A model generated the notes under the pieces. That model had not been told where the DNA came from, did no database searches, and worked only from the letters and a program-made list of their open reading frames with translations. Both the position numbers and the translations under genes were made by a program. Positions 17,972-25,830 of a stretch of DNA of 64,000 bases are shown here, piece by piece. Positions within the stretch are counted from its first letter, which is position 1; the number at the start of each line of letters is the position of its first letter. This stretch comes from Rhodococcus erythropolis NBRC 15567 (lineage in GTDB: Bacteria; Actinomycetota; Actinomycetes; Mycobacteriales; Mycobacteriaceae), in NCBI RefSeq assembly GCF_001552595.1, contig NZ_BCRM01000013.1, positions 1 through 64,000 of the forward strand, given 5' to 3'.

Positions 17972-18790
17972 TCAGAAGATTTCACCCATCTCGGTGCGCA
18001 GCTGCTTCAGTGTCTGAGTGAGGATTCTGGATACATGCATCTGAGAGATGCCGATCTTTTCGGCAATCTGGGACTGGGTGAGATGACCGAAGAATCTGAG
18101 AACCACGATCGTGCGCTCGCGCTCCGGTAGTGCAAGGAGCGCGGGTCGCAGGGTTTCGTGATTGTCGATCCGACTGATCGCTTCGTCGTACTGTCCCAAA
18201 GTATCGATCAGAGTCAGTCCGCTCCCGTCGCCGGCTGACGCGGTGTCGAGCGGTGTGGTTCGATACGAATTTCCGGCGGTCAACCCCTGTTCGACCTCGT
18301 CCGGCTCGATGTCGAGCTCCGTGGCAAGTTCCGCTACCGTCGGTGCACGGCCGAGCGTCTGCGACAACGACGTGAGCGCCCGGTTGAGGGCAAGATGTCG
18401 TTCCTGAAGGCTGCGAGGTACGCGTACGGACCAGCCGTGATCGCGAAAATGCTTGCGCACCTCACCCATTACGGTGGGGACTGCGAACGACAGGAAATCC
18501 GATCCTTTGTCTACGTCGAATCGCTGCACAGCCTGTACCAACCCCACGCGCGCAACTTGTTCCAAGTCCTCGAAAGGCTGGCCGCGCCCCTGGTAGCGAC
18601 GTGCAACGTGGGTGGCGAGCGGTAGGCACAGTTCGATGATCGAGTTGGTGATCTTTTCCCGGGTCGGATCATCCGGCGGAAGCGAAGCCATCGAGACGAA
18701 CAATTCGACAGCTAGTTCGTACTGGTCCTTCTTGTCCGGTGGTACAGCCTTGCCCGGTGGGACAGTATCGTCCGGTGGGACAGCGGTCAC
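17972..18790 (-). CDS. sigF: RNA polymerase sigma factor, SigF/SigB family
   Basis: A 272-aa group 3 sigma factor. Region 2 contains ARRYQGRGQPFEDLEQVARVGLVQAVQRFD and SFAVPTVMGEVRKHFRD, region 3 GRAPTVAELATELDIEPDEV, and region 4 ALPERERTIVVLRFFGHLTQSQIAEKIGISQMHVSRIL. It directs general-stress transcription. The N-terminus carries an unusual run of three VPP(D/G) repeats before KKDQYELAVELF. GTG 18790 overlaps the stop of the anti-sigma gene (GTGA). Its likely antagonist is the upstream RsbW-like protein. A SigF-like promoter at 19330-19355 suggests autoregulation. Confidence 0.94.
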   Translation of the reverse strand: MTAVPPDDTVPPGKAVPPDKKDQYELAVELFVSMASLPPDDPTREKITNSIIELCLPLATHVARRYQGRGQPFEDLEQVARVGLVQAVQRFDVDKGSDFLSFAVPTVMGEVRKHFRDHGWSVRVPRSLQERHLALNRALTSLSQTLGRAPTVAELATELDIEPDEVEQGLTAGNSYRTTPLDTASAGDGSGLTLIDTLGQYDEAISRIDNHETLRPALLALPERERTIVVLRFFGHLTQSQIAEKIGISQMHVSRILTQTLKQLRTEMGEIF

Positions 18791-19320
18791 GCACGCTCCT
18801 GGAGCAAGCCCTTTTCAAGCGTCATCGTCAGCGTGATGTGACCGTCCGCGTCGATTTCCGATTGCTCCAAACGGACCGAGTCGACCAGTGCTTCGAGAAC
18901 GAACCATCCGAAGCTGTGGGACTTGTCGGGTATTTCGGAGTGCGCGATCACCGACACGACGATCCGAAGAGTGCGACCGTAGGTCTCGAATCGGCAGGTC
19001 AAGTCGCTGGACGGTATCGCATGGCCGATGAGGATGCTCGCGACTTCGTCCATCGCCAGAGCAAGGTCGGCTGTCCCGTCGACGTCCAATCCGGTGTTGT
19101 TGGCAACCGTGCGGGTGATTCCGCGCAGAGTCGGCAATTGGGAGTACGACGCTCGGACGCGGAGCGAGGCAATGGAGTCGTGAGTAAGTTCGGCTTCGGT
19201 CGGACTCGACAGAGGAATCAAGGGGCTTCCTGTAGGTAGATGTGGCGTAATTCCGGCGGACCGAGGCAAGGAACGGTACCGGCCATGCGTGCCAGCCATC
19301 TCTACCCCGGAAGTATTCAT
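18787..19320 (-). CDS. rsbW: RsbW/UsfX-like anti-sigma factor
   Basis: A 177-aa protein with a GHKL/Bergerat-like fold, placed directly upstream of and overlapping sigF, so it is very likely the SigF antagonist. The N-box region reads LALAMDEVASILIGHA, where the metal-binding Asn of kinases (E...N) is Ile. No D-x-G-x-G box is seen; SFGWFVLEALVDSV corresponds to the G2 region. It may therefore bind sigma without working as a kinase. The start is ATG 19320 or ATG 19299 (MAGTHGRY); the second would suit a promoter ending at about 19323. Confidence 0.85.
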   Translation of the reverse strand: MNTSGVEMAGTHGRYRSLPRSAGITPHLPTGSPLIPLSSPTEAELTHDSIASLRVRASYSQLPTLRGITRTVANNTGLDVDGTADLALAMDEVASILIGHAIPSSDLTCRFETYGRTLRIVVSVIAHSEIPDKSHSFGWFVLEALVDSVRLEQSEIDADGHITLTMTLEKGLLQERA

Positions 19321-19329
19321 GGCCTTCGA

Positions 19330-19355
19330 TTACCCTTCGCCCGGCGAAGTAATCC
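19330..19355 (-). promoter_or_regulatory. candidate SigF promoter of rsbW-sigF
   Basis: On the minus strand GGATT (19355-19351), a 15-nt spacer and GGGTAA (19335-19330) match the mycobacterial SigF pattern GGWWT...GGGTA. The spacer contains a perfect palindrome, CTTCGCC-C-GGCGAAG (19335-19349). Transcription would begin at about 19323, making the mRNA leaderless or starting translation at ATG 19299. Confidence 0.5.
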
Positions 19356-19457
19356 TCTTTACCCGAACTAGAGGATGAATTGTGAGACACATCACCTGTG
19401 GTGCGCTCGTACCGAATCCCATCTTTCATTTGTGACCCGTTCGGGTACGTCCGTTTC

Positions 19458-19895
19458 ATGGGCACTCAGGCGGACAGGCAGATCCCCGTACACGCACGAC
19501 CGGAAGGCGTCACGGACGACGAGGTGAAGGCAGCGGGGGTGTTGTCGAACGCCCTCGAAACGGTGGAGCGGGCGCGAGGCGCTCTGTACGACTTCCATCA
19601 GCTGATCGGACATGCAGATCTGATGCTCGACGAGGTCGTAGAGCTACTGCGAACCAGCGGTAACGACGAGCTGGCCGATCAGGTCGAGAAAGAGTTGATG
19701 GGCCGGAACGTGGTCGAAGGGCGCTGGACCTTCCAGCTGGTCGAGGAGTTCGACGAGAACTACTGGTCCTTCTTTCGGGAATGCGAACAGGTGGTGCGTG
19801 ACAAGCTGGCCGGCGGAGTGCCGCACCTCTTCGAAGCCGAGATGAAGGAGCGACGCCGCACGCACGGTTTACGACATCACGAGGCCAGGCCTTGA
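19458..19895 (+). CDS. conserved hypothetical helical protein (145 aa)
   Basis: ATG 19458 (MGTQADRQIPVHARPEGVTD) is preferred over 19398. The protein is almost entirely amphipathic helix with many Glu/Asp: ALETVERARGALYDFHQLIGHADLMLDEVVELLR. It has no membrane segment. I recall similar actinobacterial proteins of unknown function but cannot name the family. It is divergent from rsbW and convergent with whiB (10 bp apart). Confidence 0.75.
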   Translation: MGTQADRQIPVHARPEGVTDDEVKAAGVLSNALETVERARGALYDFHQLIGHADLMLDEVVELLRTSGNDELADQVEKELMGRNVVEGRWTFQLVEEFDENYWSFFRECEQVVRDKLAGGVPHLFEAEMKERRRTHGLRHHEARP

Positions 19896-19904
19896 GGTTG
19901 CCAC

Positions 19905-20222
19905 CTACTCCGGTGAGTTCGCAGCGGCACTGATCAGTGGTTCAGTTCGACCTTTACGCAACGATTCTCGTTCGGTCGCGGTCATGCCGCCCCAGATACC
20001 GTGGGGTTCCCCGGTCTGGATGGCGTGCACGAGGCATCTCTGCACGACAGGACACCTGGCGCACACCAGCTTCGCCGAACTCTCGCGTTTCGCTCGCCTG
20101 GAGCCGCGCTCGTTCGTGTCGTCGTAGAACAGGGCGGGGTCGGTGTCGCGGCAGGTGCCGGACAGCTGCCAATCCCACTCGTCGGCAAGGGGCCTGGGAG
20201 ATGTGTAGGAGCGCATGAACAT
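19905..20222 (-). CDS. WhiB-family transcriptional regulator
   Basis: A 105-aa WhiB-like protein with a [4Fe-4S] cluster bound by Cys24, Cys54, Cys57 and Cys63 (GTC, CARC, RC), followed by the beta-turn GIWGG at 75-79 and a basic tail for DNA contact. WhiB proteins bind the primary sigma factor and respond to redox or NO. Which WhiB paralogue this is cannot be fixed from sequence alone. Two hexaloop hairpins lie in its upstream region, downstream of a PAS-ANTAR gene. Confidence 0.95.
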   Translation of the reverse strand: MFMRSYTSPRPLADEWDWQLSGTCRDTDPALFYDDTNERGSRRAKRESSAKLVCARCPVVQRCLVHAIQTGEPHGIWGGMTATERESLRKGRTEPLISAAANSPE

Positions 20223-20294
20223 GGACGTTCCCTTCGCTGCGTGACGAACTCGACTCGGATCGGGGATCCAGGTCGGGTGTTAAGGCAAAGCTCG

Positions 20295-20341
20295 GTCCCG
20301 CCGGCCTGAACCGGCGGGACCTTCGAGGCTCCTCCCTCGAG
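20295..20341 (-). terminator. two tandem hexaloop hairpins between PAS-ANTAR gene and whiB
   Basis: On the minus strand the first stem is TCGAGG/CCTCGA (20341-20324) with the 6-nt loop GAGGAG. The second is an 11-bp perfect stem GGTCCCGCCGG and its complement (20322-20295) with the 6-nt loop TTCAGG. The second can work as a terminator, though only a modest T-rich tail (GAGCTTTGCCTT) follows. A paired hexaloop layout is the architecture bound by ANTAR proteins, but these loops lack the usual A1/G4 identities. Confidence 0.6.
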
Positions 20342-20406
20342 GGGAAGATTTCGGGGGTACCTCTGGTCGGTCATTACCCAGCCGTACAACCTTTGAATCC
20401 CGGTCG

Positions 20407-21078
20407 TCAGGAATTCTTTTGATCGACGGCACGTCTCTCTGCTGCGGCGACAAGACCACCGGCGATGTCGCGCACCTTGACGTTCCATTCCTGCGACATC
20501 TCGACCAGAAGGTCGAAGGCTTGGTCGGCCGAGCACTCGCGCTCGGCCATCAGTAATCCCTTGGCCTGCTCGATCACGGGCCGAGAATCCAAAGCTCTTC
20601 TCAGTTCGTCGTTTTCCGCGCGAAGGCGGGTGAGGACGTCTGACGCTGAACTGGACTGCTGAGCCTGGGGTCGTTGAACCTCGTACACACGATGAAGCAC
20701 TCCGATCACCCTGCCGTCATCATCGGTGACGGCGGAATTCACCGTATTCCAATAGCGCGTGACAAACAGCCCACTACCTCGCTCATCGCGCACGTCGTAA
20801 CGCTGAGTCGGTAGTGCGTCCCGAGTTCTGGAGTGCATCGTGCGCTCGAATGACGCTGTCAACGAGAAGATTCCGTCGGCAAACGAGTCGTCGGGATTGT
20901 CGGGGAAGGCTTCGAACACTTCCACTCCGTGCAACTGATCGAGGCTGCGGCCGGACACGGCAAGGTATTCGTCGTTTGCGCCCTGGATACGGAAATCGCT
21001 GTCCACGAGCAGAAGAGAAGAAGTGCTTGCCGCAAATCGATCGCTTCGAACGATCGAGCGGAGAGTGCTCGAACTCAT
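20407..21078 (-). CDS. PAS-ANTAR domain regulator
   Basis: A 223-aa protein with a PAS sensor (residues about 20-135: LLLVDSDFRIQGANDEYLAVSGRSLDQLHGVEVFEAFPDNP and DGRVIGVLHRVYEV), a short coiled coil (LTRLRAENDELRRAL) and a C-terminal ANTAR domain (IEQAKGLLMAERECSADQAFDLLVEMSQEWNVKVRDIAGGLV). It is predicted to bind structured RNA and to act as an antiterminator in response to a PAS ligand. whiB lies downstream on the same strand behind two hairpins. Confidence 0.92.
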   Translation of the reverse strand: MSSSTLRSIVRSDRFAASTSSLLLVDSDFRIQGANDEYLAVSGRSLDQLHGVEVFEAFPDNPDDSFADGIFSLTASFERTMHSRTRDALPTQRYDVRDERGSGLFVTRYWNTVNSAVTDDDGRVIGVLHRVYEVQRPQAQQSSSASDVLTRLRAENDELRRALDSRPVIEQAKGLLMAERECSADQAFDLLVEMSQEWNVKVRDIAGGLVAAAERRAVDQKNS

Positions 21079-21126
21079 GATTGTGTCGTTTCTGTCCTGT
21101 CTTCGACGGCTGCGGCCCCTGATATT

Positions 21127-21261
21127 TCAGAAGTAATTGATCGCGAGAACTCCAAGGGCGGTGCCTGCCACGATCGATCCGAACAACAAACGCTGTTGCA
21201 ACACGAACATCTGATACTCGCGACGCGTTTGTGCCGACGTGCCGCGCGAGTCCGCAGACAT
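21127..21261 (-). CDS. small tail-anchored membrane protein (44 aa)
   Basis: ATG 21261 follows GGAAAGG by about 8 nt. The 44 residues (MSADSRGTSAQTRREYQMF then a hydrophobic helix LLFGSIVAGTALGVLAINYF) form a charged N-terminus and one C-terminal membrane helix. It lies between dps and the PAS-ANTAR gene, with the dps terminator just upstream. Function unknown. Confidence 0.65.
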   Translation of the reverse strand: MSADSRGTSAQTRREYQMFVLQQRLLFGSIVAGTALGVLAINYF

Positions 21262-21288
21262 GCTCTTGCCCTTTCCTGTTGTGGGGAT

Positions 21289-21325
21289 CGCGATTTCGGC
21301 CGACCCCCGATCGGCCGAAATCGCG
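21289..21325 (-). terminator. dps terminator
   Basis: A perfect 15-bp stem (CGCGATTTCGGCCGA at 21289-21303 and its complement at 21311-21325) with a 7-nt loop begins 9 nt beyond the dps stop codon. Confidence 0.88.
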
Positions 21326-21334
21326 GACGGAGCG

Positions 21335-21880
21335 TCAGTTCTGACGCGCCTCGTTTGCGGCATCCTGCTCGGTGGACGCGCCTTCGTGTACGAGGCTGCC
21401 GCCGGAGTTCTCGAGGTGCGCACGAACGAACCACTGGAACTTCTCCAACTGTGCCGTTTGGCCGATCAGCATGTCTTCTGTGATCGGATCGATCTTGCCG
21501 ACGTTGTCGATTGCAGTGCGGCTGTCGGTGATGACCCCGGTGTAGACGAGGTCGAGCGCAGCCAGATGGGCGCGAGCGTCGTCGCGGCCGACGGAGTAGT
21601 CGTCCCAAGTCCGATCGCGCTCGATCGCTCCCGCTGTGCCCTTGGGGGAGTTGCCCAGTGCCGCGATACGTTCCGCCACATCATCGGCGTAGCCGCGAAC
21701 CAGCTCCACCTGTGGGTCGATCATCTCGTGCACGCCAATGAAGTTGGGTCCGACGACGTTCCAGTGGACGTGCTTGAGCGTCAGATGAAGGTCGTTGTAG
21801 GCGCTGAGGCGTTCCTGCAGAATATCGGCGACGGACGAACCGTCTGCGCTGCTCAGTCCCGGTACGGTGAACTCGGACAT
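21335..21880 (-). CDS. dps: Dps-family ferritin-like DNA-protection protein
   Basis: A 181-aa Dps that forms dodecamers, oxidises Fe(II) with H2O2 and shields DNA. The signature LKHVHWNVVGPNFIGVHEMIDPQVELVRGYADDVAERI carries the inter-subunit ferroxidase ligands (His, Asp, Glu). The Gln/Asn/Glu-rich C-terminal tail may contact DNA. RBS AGAGGA precedes ATG 21880. It is probably co-transcribed with the 52-aa gene upstream. Confidence 0.94.
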   Translation of the reverse strand: MSEFTVPGLSSADGSSVADILQERLSAYNDLHLTLKHVHWNVVGPNFIGVHEMIDPQVELVRGYADDVAERIAALGNSPKGTAGAIERDRTWDDYSVGRDDARAHLAALDLVYTGVITDSRTAIDNVGKIDPITEDMLIGQTAQLEKFQWFVRAHLENSGGSLVHEGASTEQDAANEARQN

Positions 21881-21964
21881 ATGTTTTCCTCTCGTCTTGA
21901 TGGGGATCGCCCGCGAACGGGGCGGTCTCGCGCCATCGTCAATCGGATCGCGTGTCGGTCAGGT

Positions 21965-22123
21965 TCAGTGCGCGAGTGCTACTGGCTCCTCTGTCACCGG
22001 GTCGCCGTACATCATCGCGATTCGGCGCTTGACCTCTTCGGTTGTCAAAGTCGCGCTTGCAACAGTGATTCCGATGCCGGTGGTGCTCTCGCCCTGTGTG
22101 GGCGGGATGTCGATCGTCGTCAT
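21965..22123 (-). CDS. small protein upstream of dps (52 aa)
   Basis: ATG 22123 has RBS GGGAG 6 nt upstream. The product begins MTTIDIPPTQGESTTGIGIT and ends RRIAMMYGDPVTEEPVALAH. It is soluble, acidic and without known domain. Codon use is typical of neighbouring genes. It ends 84 nt before dps on the same strand, so the two are probably one transcript. A hairpin with 8-bp arms (22153-22160 and 22169-22176) lies in its leader. Confidence 0.65.
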   Translation of the reverse strand: MTTIDIPPTQGESTTGIGITVASATLTTEEVKRRIAMMYGDPVTEEPVALAH

Positions 22124-22481
22124 CTTGCTCCCGGTGAAGAGTGTGCCGTGAGGGAGTCGGCTGAACCACCGACTCCGACGTCTGGGTGTTCTACACCTTC
22201 GAGTGCCGGTTATGGCGCTTTCAAGTGCTACAAAATCTATATCAGCCGATGTAGATAATTGGCAAGGCTACTTCGATTCGACGGCTAAGGGAAGCTCCCT
22301 GTGCGATCTTGCCGAAATCGGCTTTGATCTGCCATTACATGCCTTCTCGGCTCGACGATTTTTGTCATGAGTGGCCCTGGACACGCTTGAATCTATGTCC
22401 TGGGCGTCAGATTCACTGCGTGATGATGCTAAGGTCGGATGACGCCGATTGAGACAGCCGACACCGAACTAGGAGGTTCCA
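22124..22481. promoter_or_regulatory. divergent intergenic region between the dps operon and merR
   Basis: About 358 bases, A+T-richer than the surroundings around 22220-22260. Contents are the hairpin 22153-22176 in the leader of the dps operon, an imperfect dyad ATCTA...TAGAT near 22231-22256, and the merR RBS AGGAGG at 22471-22476. No ORF is supportable. Confidence 0.4.
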
Positions 22482-22784
22482 GTGACGTCGGAATCCCAGA
22501 CCCGGGCGCTGCGCGGCGTATACGGGATCTCAGTGATGTCAGAACTGTCCGGGGTAGGACCTCAGACGCTGCGCCTTTACGAGCGAAGGGGCCTGCTCAC
22601 ACCAACCCGCACGGATGGCGGTACGCGCCGTTACAGCGAGGCCGACCTGGATACGCTCGGACGAATCACCGCGCTGATCGACGACGGAGTCAATCTGGTC
22701 GGTATCCGTCTGATTCTGTCCCTGGAGGCCGAAAATGCAGTCTTGGCGGCTCGAATCAGCCAGTTGACCGCCGAGGGTCACTAG
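22482..22784 (+). CDS. MerR-family transcriptional regulator (HspR-like)
   Basis: A 100-aa protein that is mostly the MerR winged helix: YGISVMSELSGVGPQTLRLYERRGLLTPTRTDGGTRRYSEADLDTLGRI, followed by a short helix. There is no Cys-rich metal-binding or large effector domain. This resembles HspR, the heat-shock repressor, though without a dnaK neighbour. GTG 22482 follows AGGAGG. It may regulate itself or the divergent dps operon. Confidence 0.87.
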   Translation: MTSESQTRALRGVYGISVMSELSGVGPQTLRLYERRGLLTPTRTDGGTRRYSEADLDTLGRITALIDDGVNLVGIRLILSLEAENAVLAARISQLTAEGH

Positions 22785-22808
22785 TAGCGTTGCTCCATAC
22801 GATGCCGT

Positions 22809-23186
22809 TCAGGATGGAGTTTCGGTGCGGGTAGGGTCGCCGAAGTCCGCGTCGGCGGAGATCTTGTTGCCTGCCGCTTCGATCTGTTCGAGCGCGGCGT
22901 CCAAAGCATCGACCAACCATTGATGCGACGCTTCCGCGAGGAGGCGATCCGGTGTGTCGGTGTTTTCGGATTGGAAGAACCGCACCAGCCACGATTCTCC
23001 GTTGTCGGGTCGATCGGAGAGTCCGGCCGCGGTATTGGTCGCCAGAAGATAACGGTTGTATTCGAGATCGACACGAATGGCGTACTCGCCGAACAGGTTC
23101 ACCACATTGGCCGGCCGATGAGTAGCAGCAGCGAGCGCGATGAGAGCGTCGTTGTAGGTTTCGGAGTACTTCACCGTGAGGGGCAT
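22809..23186 (-). CDS. conserved hypothetical protein (125 aa)
   Basis: A soluble acidic protein beginning MPLTVKYSETYNDALIALAAATHRPANVVNLFGEYAIRVDLEYNRYLLA. It has no recognised domain. The mixed alpha/beta pattern and Ala-rich helices are typical of small actinobacterial proteins. It converges with merR (24 bp between stops). Confidence 0.65.
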   Translation of the reverse strand: MPLTVKYSETYNDALIALAAATHRPANVVNLFGEYAIRVDLEYNRYLLATNTAAGLSDRPDNGESWLVRFFQSENTDTPDRLLAEASHQWLVDALDAALEQIEAAGNKISADADFGDPTRTETPS

Positions 23187-23322
23187 GGTCGGCCTGTCTT
23201 TCTGGGCCGATGCAGCATTGCACGGCTATGTTGAGGAGATCAGTTCGCAGCCGCTGCTTGACGATGAACTGAAACCAATCCTAGCTCGAGTCTCCGCTCA
23301 CCCTTGACGCAAGCCCACGGGG

Positions 23323-24810
23323 TCAGTTGTTGCGTGCAAAGTCAGACTCGCGCTCCGTGACGAACTGATTGTCCGGGCGCGGTTCTGGCGGCGAAAGTGC
23401 AGTCAGGAACGACTCGGCCCACTGATGCACATCATGCGTCATGACCTGGCGATGCAGCGCAGCCATACGGCGACGGCCCTCTTTCGGATCCTGATGAACT
23501 GCGGTCAGGATTGTATTCTTCACGCCGTCCAAATCGTGCGGGTTGACCAGGTATGACTGTCGTAATTCCATTGCAGCACCGGTGAACTCGCTGAGAACGA
23601 GAGCGCCTCCGAGGTCGCCTCGGCAGGCCACGTACTCCTTGGCCACCAGATTCATCCCGTCACGCATCGGCGTCACGAGCATGACGTCGGCAGCGACGAA
23701 CAGTGCGATCAGTTCTTCGCGGTCGACCGGCTGATACAGGTAGTGAACTACGGGGCGGCCGATCTGACTGTGGTCGCCGTTGATGCGGCCCACCTGTTCC
23801 TCGATGACACTGCGAAGGTCGATATAGTGTTGCACGCGTTCACGACTGGGCGTGGCGAGCTGCACCATCGTGTACTTCTCCGGATCCAAGCGGCCCTCGT
23901 CGAGGAGTTCCTTGAGGGCTTGCAGTCGCAGGTCGATGCCCTTGGTGTAGTCCAGGCGGTCGACTCCCAGCAGGATTTTTTCGGGATTTCCGAGCTCTTC
24001 CTTCAATTCGCGTGCGCGGCGCAGGACCGATTCGCTCTTCGACTGGCGCTCCAGCTCGGCCGAATCGACGGAGATGGGAAATGCCCCCACCTTGACGACG
24101 CGAGAGTCGAAATCCACATGCCCGAGCGCACTTCGAACACCGACGCCCGCGGTCGTTGTCTTGAGTCCGAGTAGTTTTCGGGCCAGAAACAGGAAATTGT
24201 TTGCGCCACCAGGCAAGTGGAAGCCGATCAGATCGGCGCCCAGCATTCCCTTGACGATCTCCTTGCGCCACGGAAGCTGCATGAAGAGCTCGACCGGAGG
24301 AAACGGAATGTGAAGGAAGAACCCGATCGTCAGGTCCGGGCGCAGTTCGCGCAGCATTGCCGGCACGAGTTGCAATTGATAGTCCTGCACCCAGACGGTG
24401 GCTCCGTCCGCGGCGCAACGGGCGGTTTCCTCGGCGAACCGCTGGTTGACCGCGACGTACGTGTGCCACCACGACCGTTCGAACGTCGGTGCCACCAGGA
24501 CGTCGTGGTAGAGCGGCCACAGCGTGTCGTTGGAGAACCCCTCGTAGTACTCGGCGAGGTCCTGAGAGGTCAGCTCGACGGGAAACAGACGAAGGCCGTC
24601 AACCACTATGGGATCTACCTTCTCGTCCGCGACGCCCGGCCAGCCGACCCAAGCGCCGTCTCGCTGTCGCAGGATGGGTTCGAGAGCAGTGACGAGTCCA
24701 CCCGGACTTCGCTTCCAGTTCTTGCCACCGTCCTCGTCGGTTTCGAGATCGACGGGTAGTCGGTTTGCGACGACGACGAATTCGGAGAGCTTTTCGAGAT
24801 CGGTACTCAC
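23323..24810 (-). CDS. otsA: alpha,alpha-trehalose-phosphate synthase (UDP-forming)
   Basis: A 495-aa GT20 enzyme joining UDP-glucose and glucose 6-phosphate to trehalose 6-phosphate. Hallmarks are [13 protein letters not shown] with the N-terminal sugar-binding loop ([12 protein letters not shown]), [43 protein letters not shown], and the C-terminal [18 protein letters not shown] 24810 overlaps the stop of the upstream STAS gene (GTGA), so the two are coupled. No otsB is in view. Trehalose serves as osmo- and desiccation protectant and feeds mycolate glycolipids. Confidence 0.96.
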   Translation of the reverse strand: MSTDLEKLSEFVVVANRLPVDLETDEDGGKNWKRSPGGLVTALEPILRQRDGAWVGWPGVADEKVDPIVVDGLRLFPVELTSQDLAEYYEGFSNDTLWPLYHDVLVAPTFERSWWHTYVAVNQRFAEETARCAADGATVWVQDYQLQLVPAMLRELRPDLTIGFFLHIPFPPVELFMQLPWRKEIVKGMLGADLIGFHLPGGANNFLFLARKLLGLKTTTAGVGVRSALGHVDFDSRVVKVGAFPISVDSAELERQSKSESVLRRARELKEELGNPEKILLGVDRLDYTKGIDLRLQALKELLDEGRLDPEKYTMVQLATPSRERVQHYIDLRSVIEEQVGRINGDHSQIGRPVVHYLYQPVDREELIALFVAADVMLVTPMRDGMNLVAKEYVACRGDLGGALVLSEFTGAAMELRQSYLVNPHDLDGVKNTILTAVHQDPKEGRRRMAALHRQVMTHDVHQWAESFLTALSPPEPRPDNQFVTERESDFARNN

Positions 24811-25226
24811 GCCGACATCGGCTCCGCCAGGGTCTCGTCCAGCACGGTGGTCGAGGACAGGTATGTGACCGCCTCGGCTGTCGAGTCGGTGAACACGATG
24901 TCTGCGTCCATCTTCAGAAGAGACAGCGGGCGCCTGACGGGGTGCGCTGCGACGAGCGTCCAAGGAACGCCGAGCCTTCGTGCCTTGGCCGACAGAGTCT
25001 CGATGATGGAAAGACCTCCGACGGAGATGAACTGGACGTCCGAGCAGTCGAGTACGAACGGGTGACGCTCACCGATCAGGTCGTCGACGCAGGCAGCGAA
25101 ATCAGCTCGGGACCGGACGTCGATCTCGCCGCTGACCACGAGTGATTGAATGTTTTCCGCACACGTCGTGGTGAATGTGGGGGGACTGTCCGTACGCTCA
25201 TCTGTAGTTCTCGAAAACTCGTTCAT
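24807..25226 (-). CDS. STAS-domain protein coupled to otsA
   Basis: A 139-aa anti-sigma-antagonist-like protein: [22 protein letters not shown] and [30 protein letters not shown]. The canonical phospho-acceptor motif (F-I-D-S-S-G) reads F-I-S-V-G-G, so the usual Ser is Val. RBS GGAG lies 5 nt before ATG 25226. It is translationally coupled to otsA and preceded by two tandem palindromes. It may link stress signalling to trehalose synthesis; the partner is unknown. Confidence 0.85.
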   Translation of the reverse strand: MNEFSRTTDERTDSPPTFTTTCAENIQSLVVSGEIDVRSRADFAACVDDLIGERHPFVLDCSDVQFISVGGLSIIETLSAKARRLGVPWTLVAAHPVRRPLSLLKMDADIVFTDSTAEAVTYLSSTTVLDETLAEPMSA

Positions 25227-25251
25227 CGAAACTCCTGACGGATTGCTCGAA

Positions 25252-25298
25252 ACGGTTCGTTCGAACGGTCTGGTTCGAAACGGTTTCGTTCGAAACCG
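25252..25298. promoter_or_regulatory. tandem operator-like palindromes upstream of STAS-otsA
   Basis: A perfect palindrome with 8-bp arms, CGGTTTCG-TT-CGAAACCG (25281-25298), is preceded by a near-identical imperfect copy, ACGGTTCG-TT-CGAACGGT (25252-25269). The centres are 29 bp apart, and the elements lie 26-72 bp upstream of the STAS start codon. Such spacing suits two dimers of one regulator; its identity is unknown. Confidence 0.55.
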
Positions 25299-25485
25299 GG
25301 AAACGGCACGGGAAGCAACGCACGAACCGTGCTCGTCTTCAACGGCTGGGTACTCAACCGTGCTGAGTGCCTACCTTACCGCATCGCGAAAACCCAGGTG
25401 AAAAGCGTTAGATCCGTAAGGATTTCAAGGACCCGTGAGCGTCGGCCCACGGGACCTTGGTCCCGATGACTGAGCTCTTGCGCGA

Positions 25486-25674
25486 TCAGTCGGTGTCGGT
25501 TGCCGGGCCGGTACTCGAGGCTCCACCCTCGTCGGCCCACGTACGCTCGCCCGACGGATCGGTCTGAACGTCCTTGTGTGCGGGATCGGCCCCGGTTCCG
25601 GGACCGTGGTCGGTGCCGGTGGTCTGCGGCTCGTCCGTCTGATCAGTGCGGTCGGTGGAATTTCGTTCACTCAT
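25486..25674 (-). CDS. small acidic, probably disordered protein (62 aa)
   Basis: The ORF is rich in Asp, Glu, Thr, Gly and Pro (MSERNSTDRTDQTDEPQTTGTDHGPG) with no hydrophobic core, so it is probably intrinsically disordered. Start ATG 25674 or 25707; neither has a strong RBS. It lies in the stress island, and such hydrophilin-like peptides are often stress-induced, but that is inference. Confidence 0.45.
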   Translation of the reverse strand: MSERNSTDRTDQTDEPQTTGTDHGPGTGADPAHKDVQTDPSGERTWADEGGASSTGPATDTD

Positions 25675-25716
25675 GGTGGCTGCGTCTCTCTGAAGGTTGG
25701 TGTTCATGTACTTGTC

Positions 25717-25742
25717 GTTTCTTGCTCACCCGCGAGGGGTAC
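25717..25742 (+). promoter_or_regulatory. candidate SigF/SigB-type promoter of the 85-aa gene
   Basis: GTTTCT (25717-25722), a 14-nt spacer and GGGTAC (25737-25742) closely match the SigB/SigF consensus GTTT-N12-15-GGGTA. The start of the next plus-strand gene is 88 nt downstream. Between them is an 18-bp-period direct repeat of AGTACGTCACGTCGAG (25754-25769 and 25772-25787). Confidence 0.55.
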
Positions 25743-25830
25743 TCAATAGGGGTAGTACGTCACGTCGAGTCAGTACGTCACGTCGAGCCATACCGGCAAA
25801 GTCAGCTGTCACCGAAGCAGGAGATTTCAC

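Noticed and set aside
20295-20341. Firm assignment of the hairpins as an ANTAR target
   Set aside because: Loop sizes fit, but the conserved A1 and G4 of known ANTAR RNA loops are not both present in either loop; kept only as a hypothesis.
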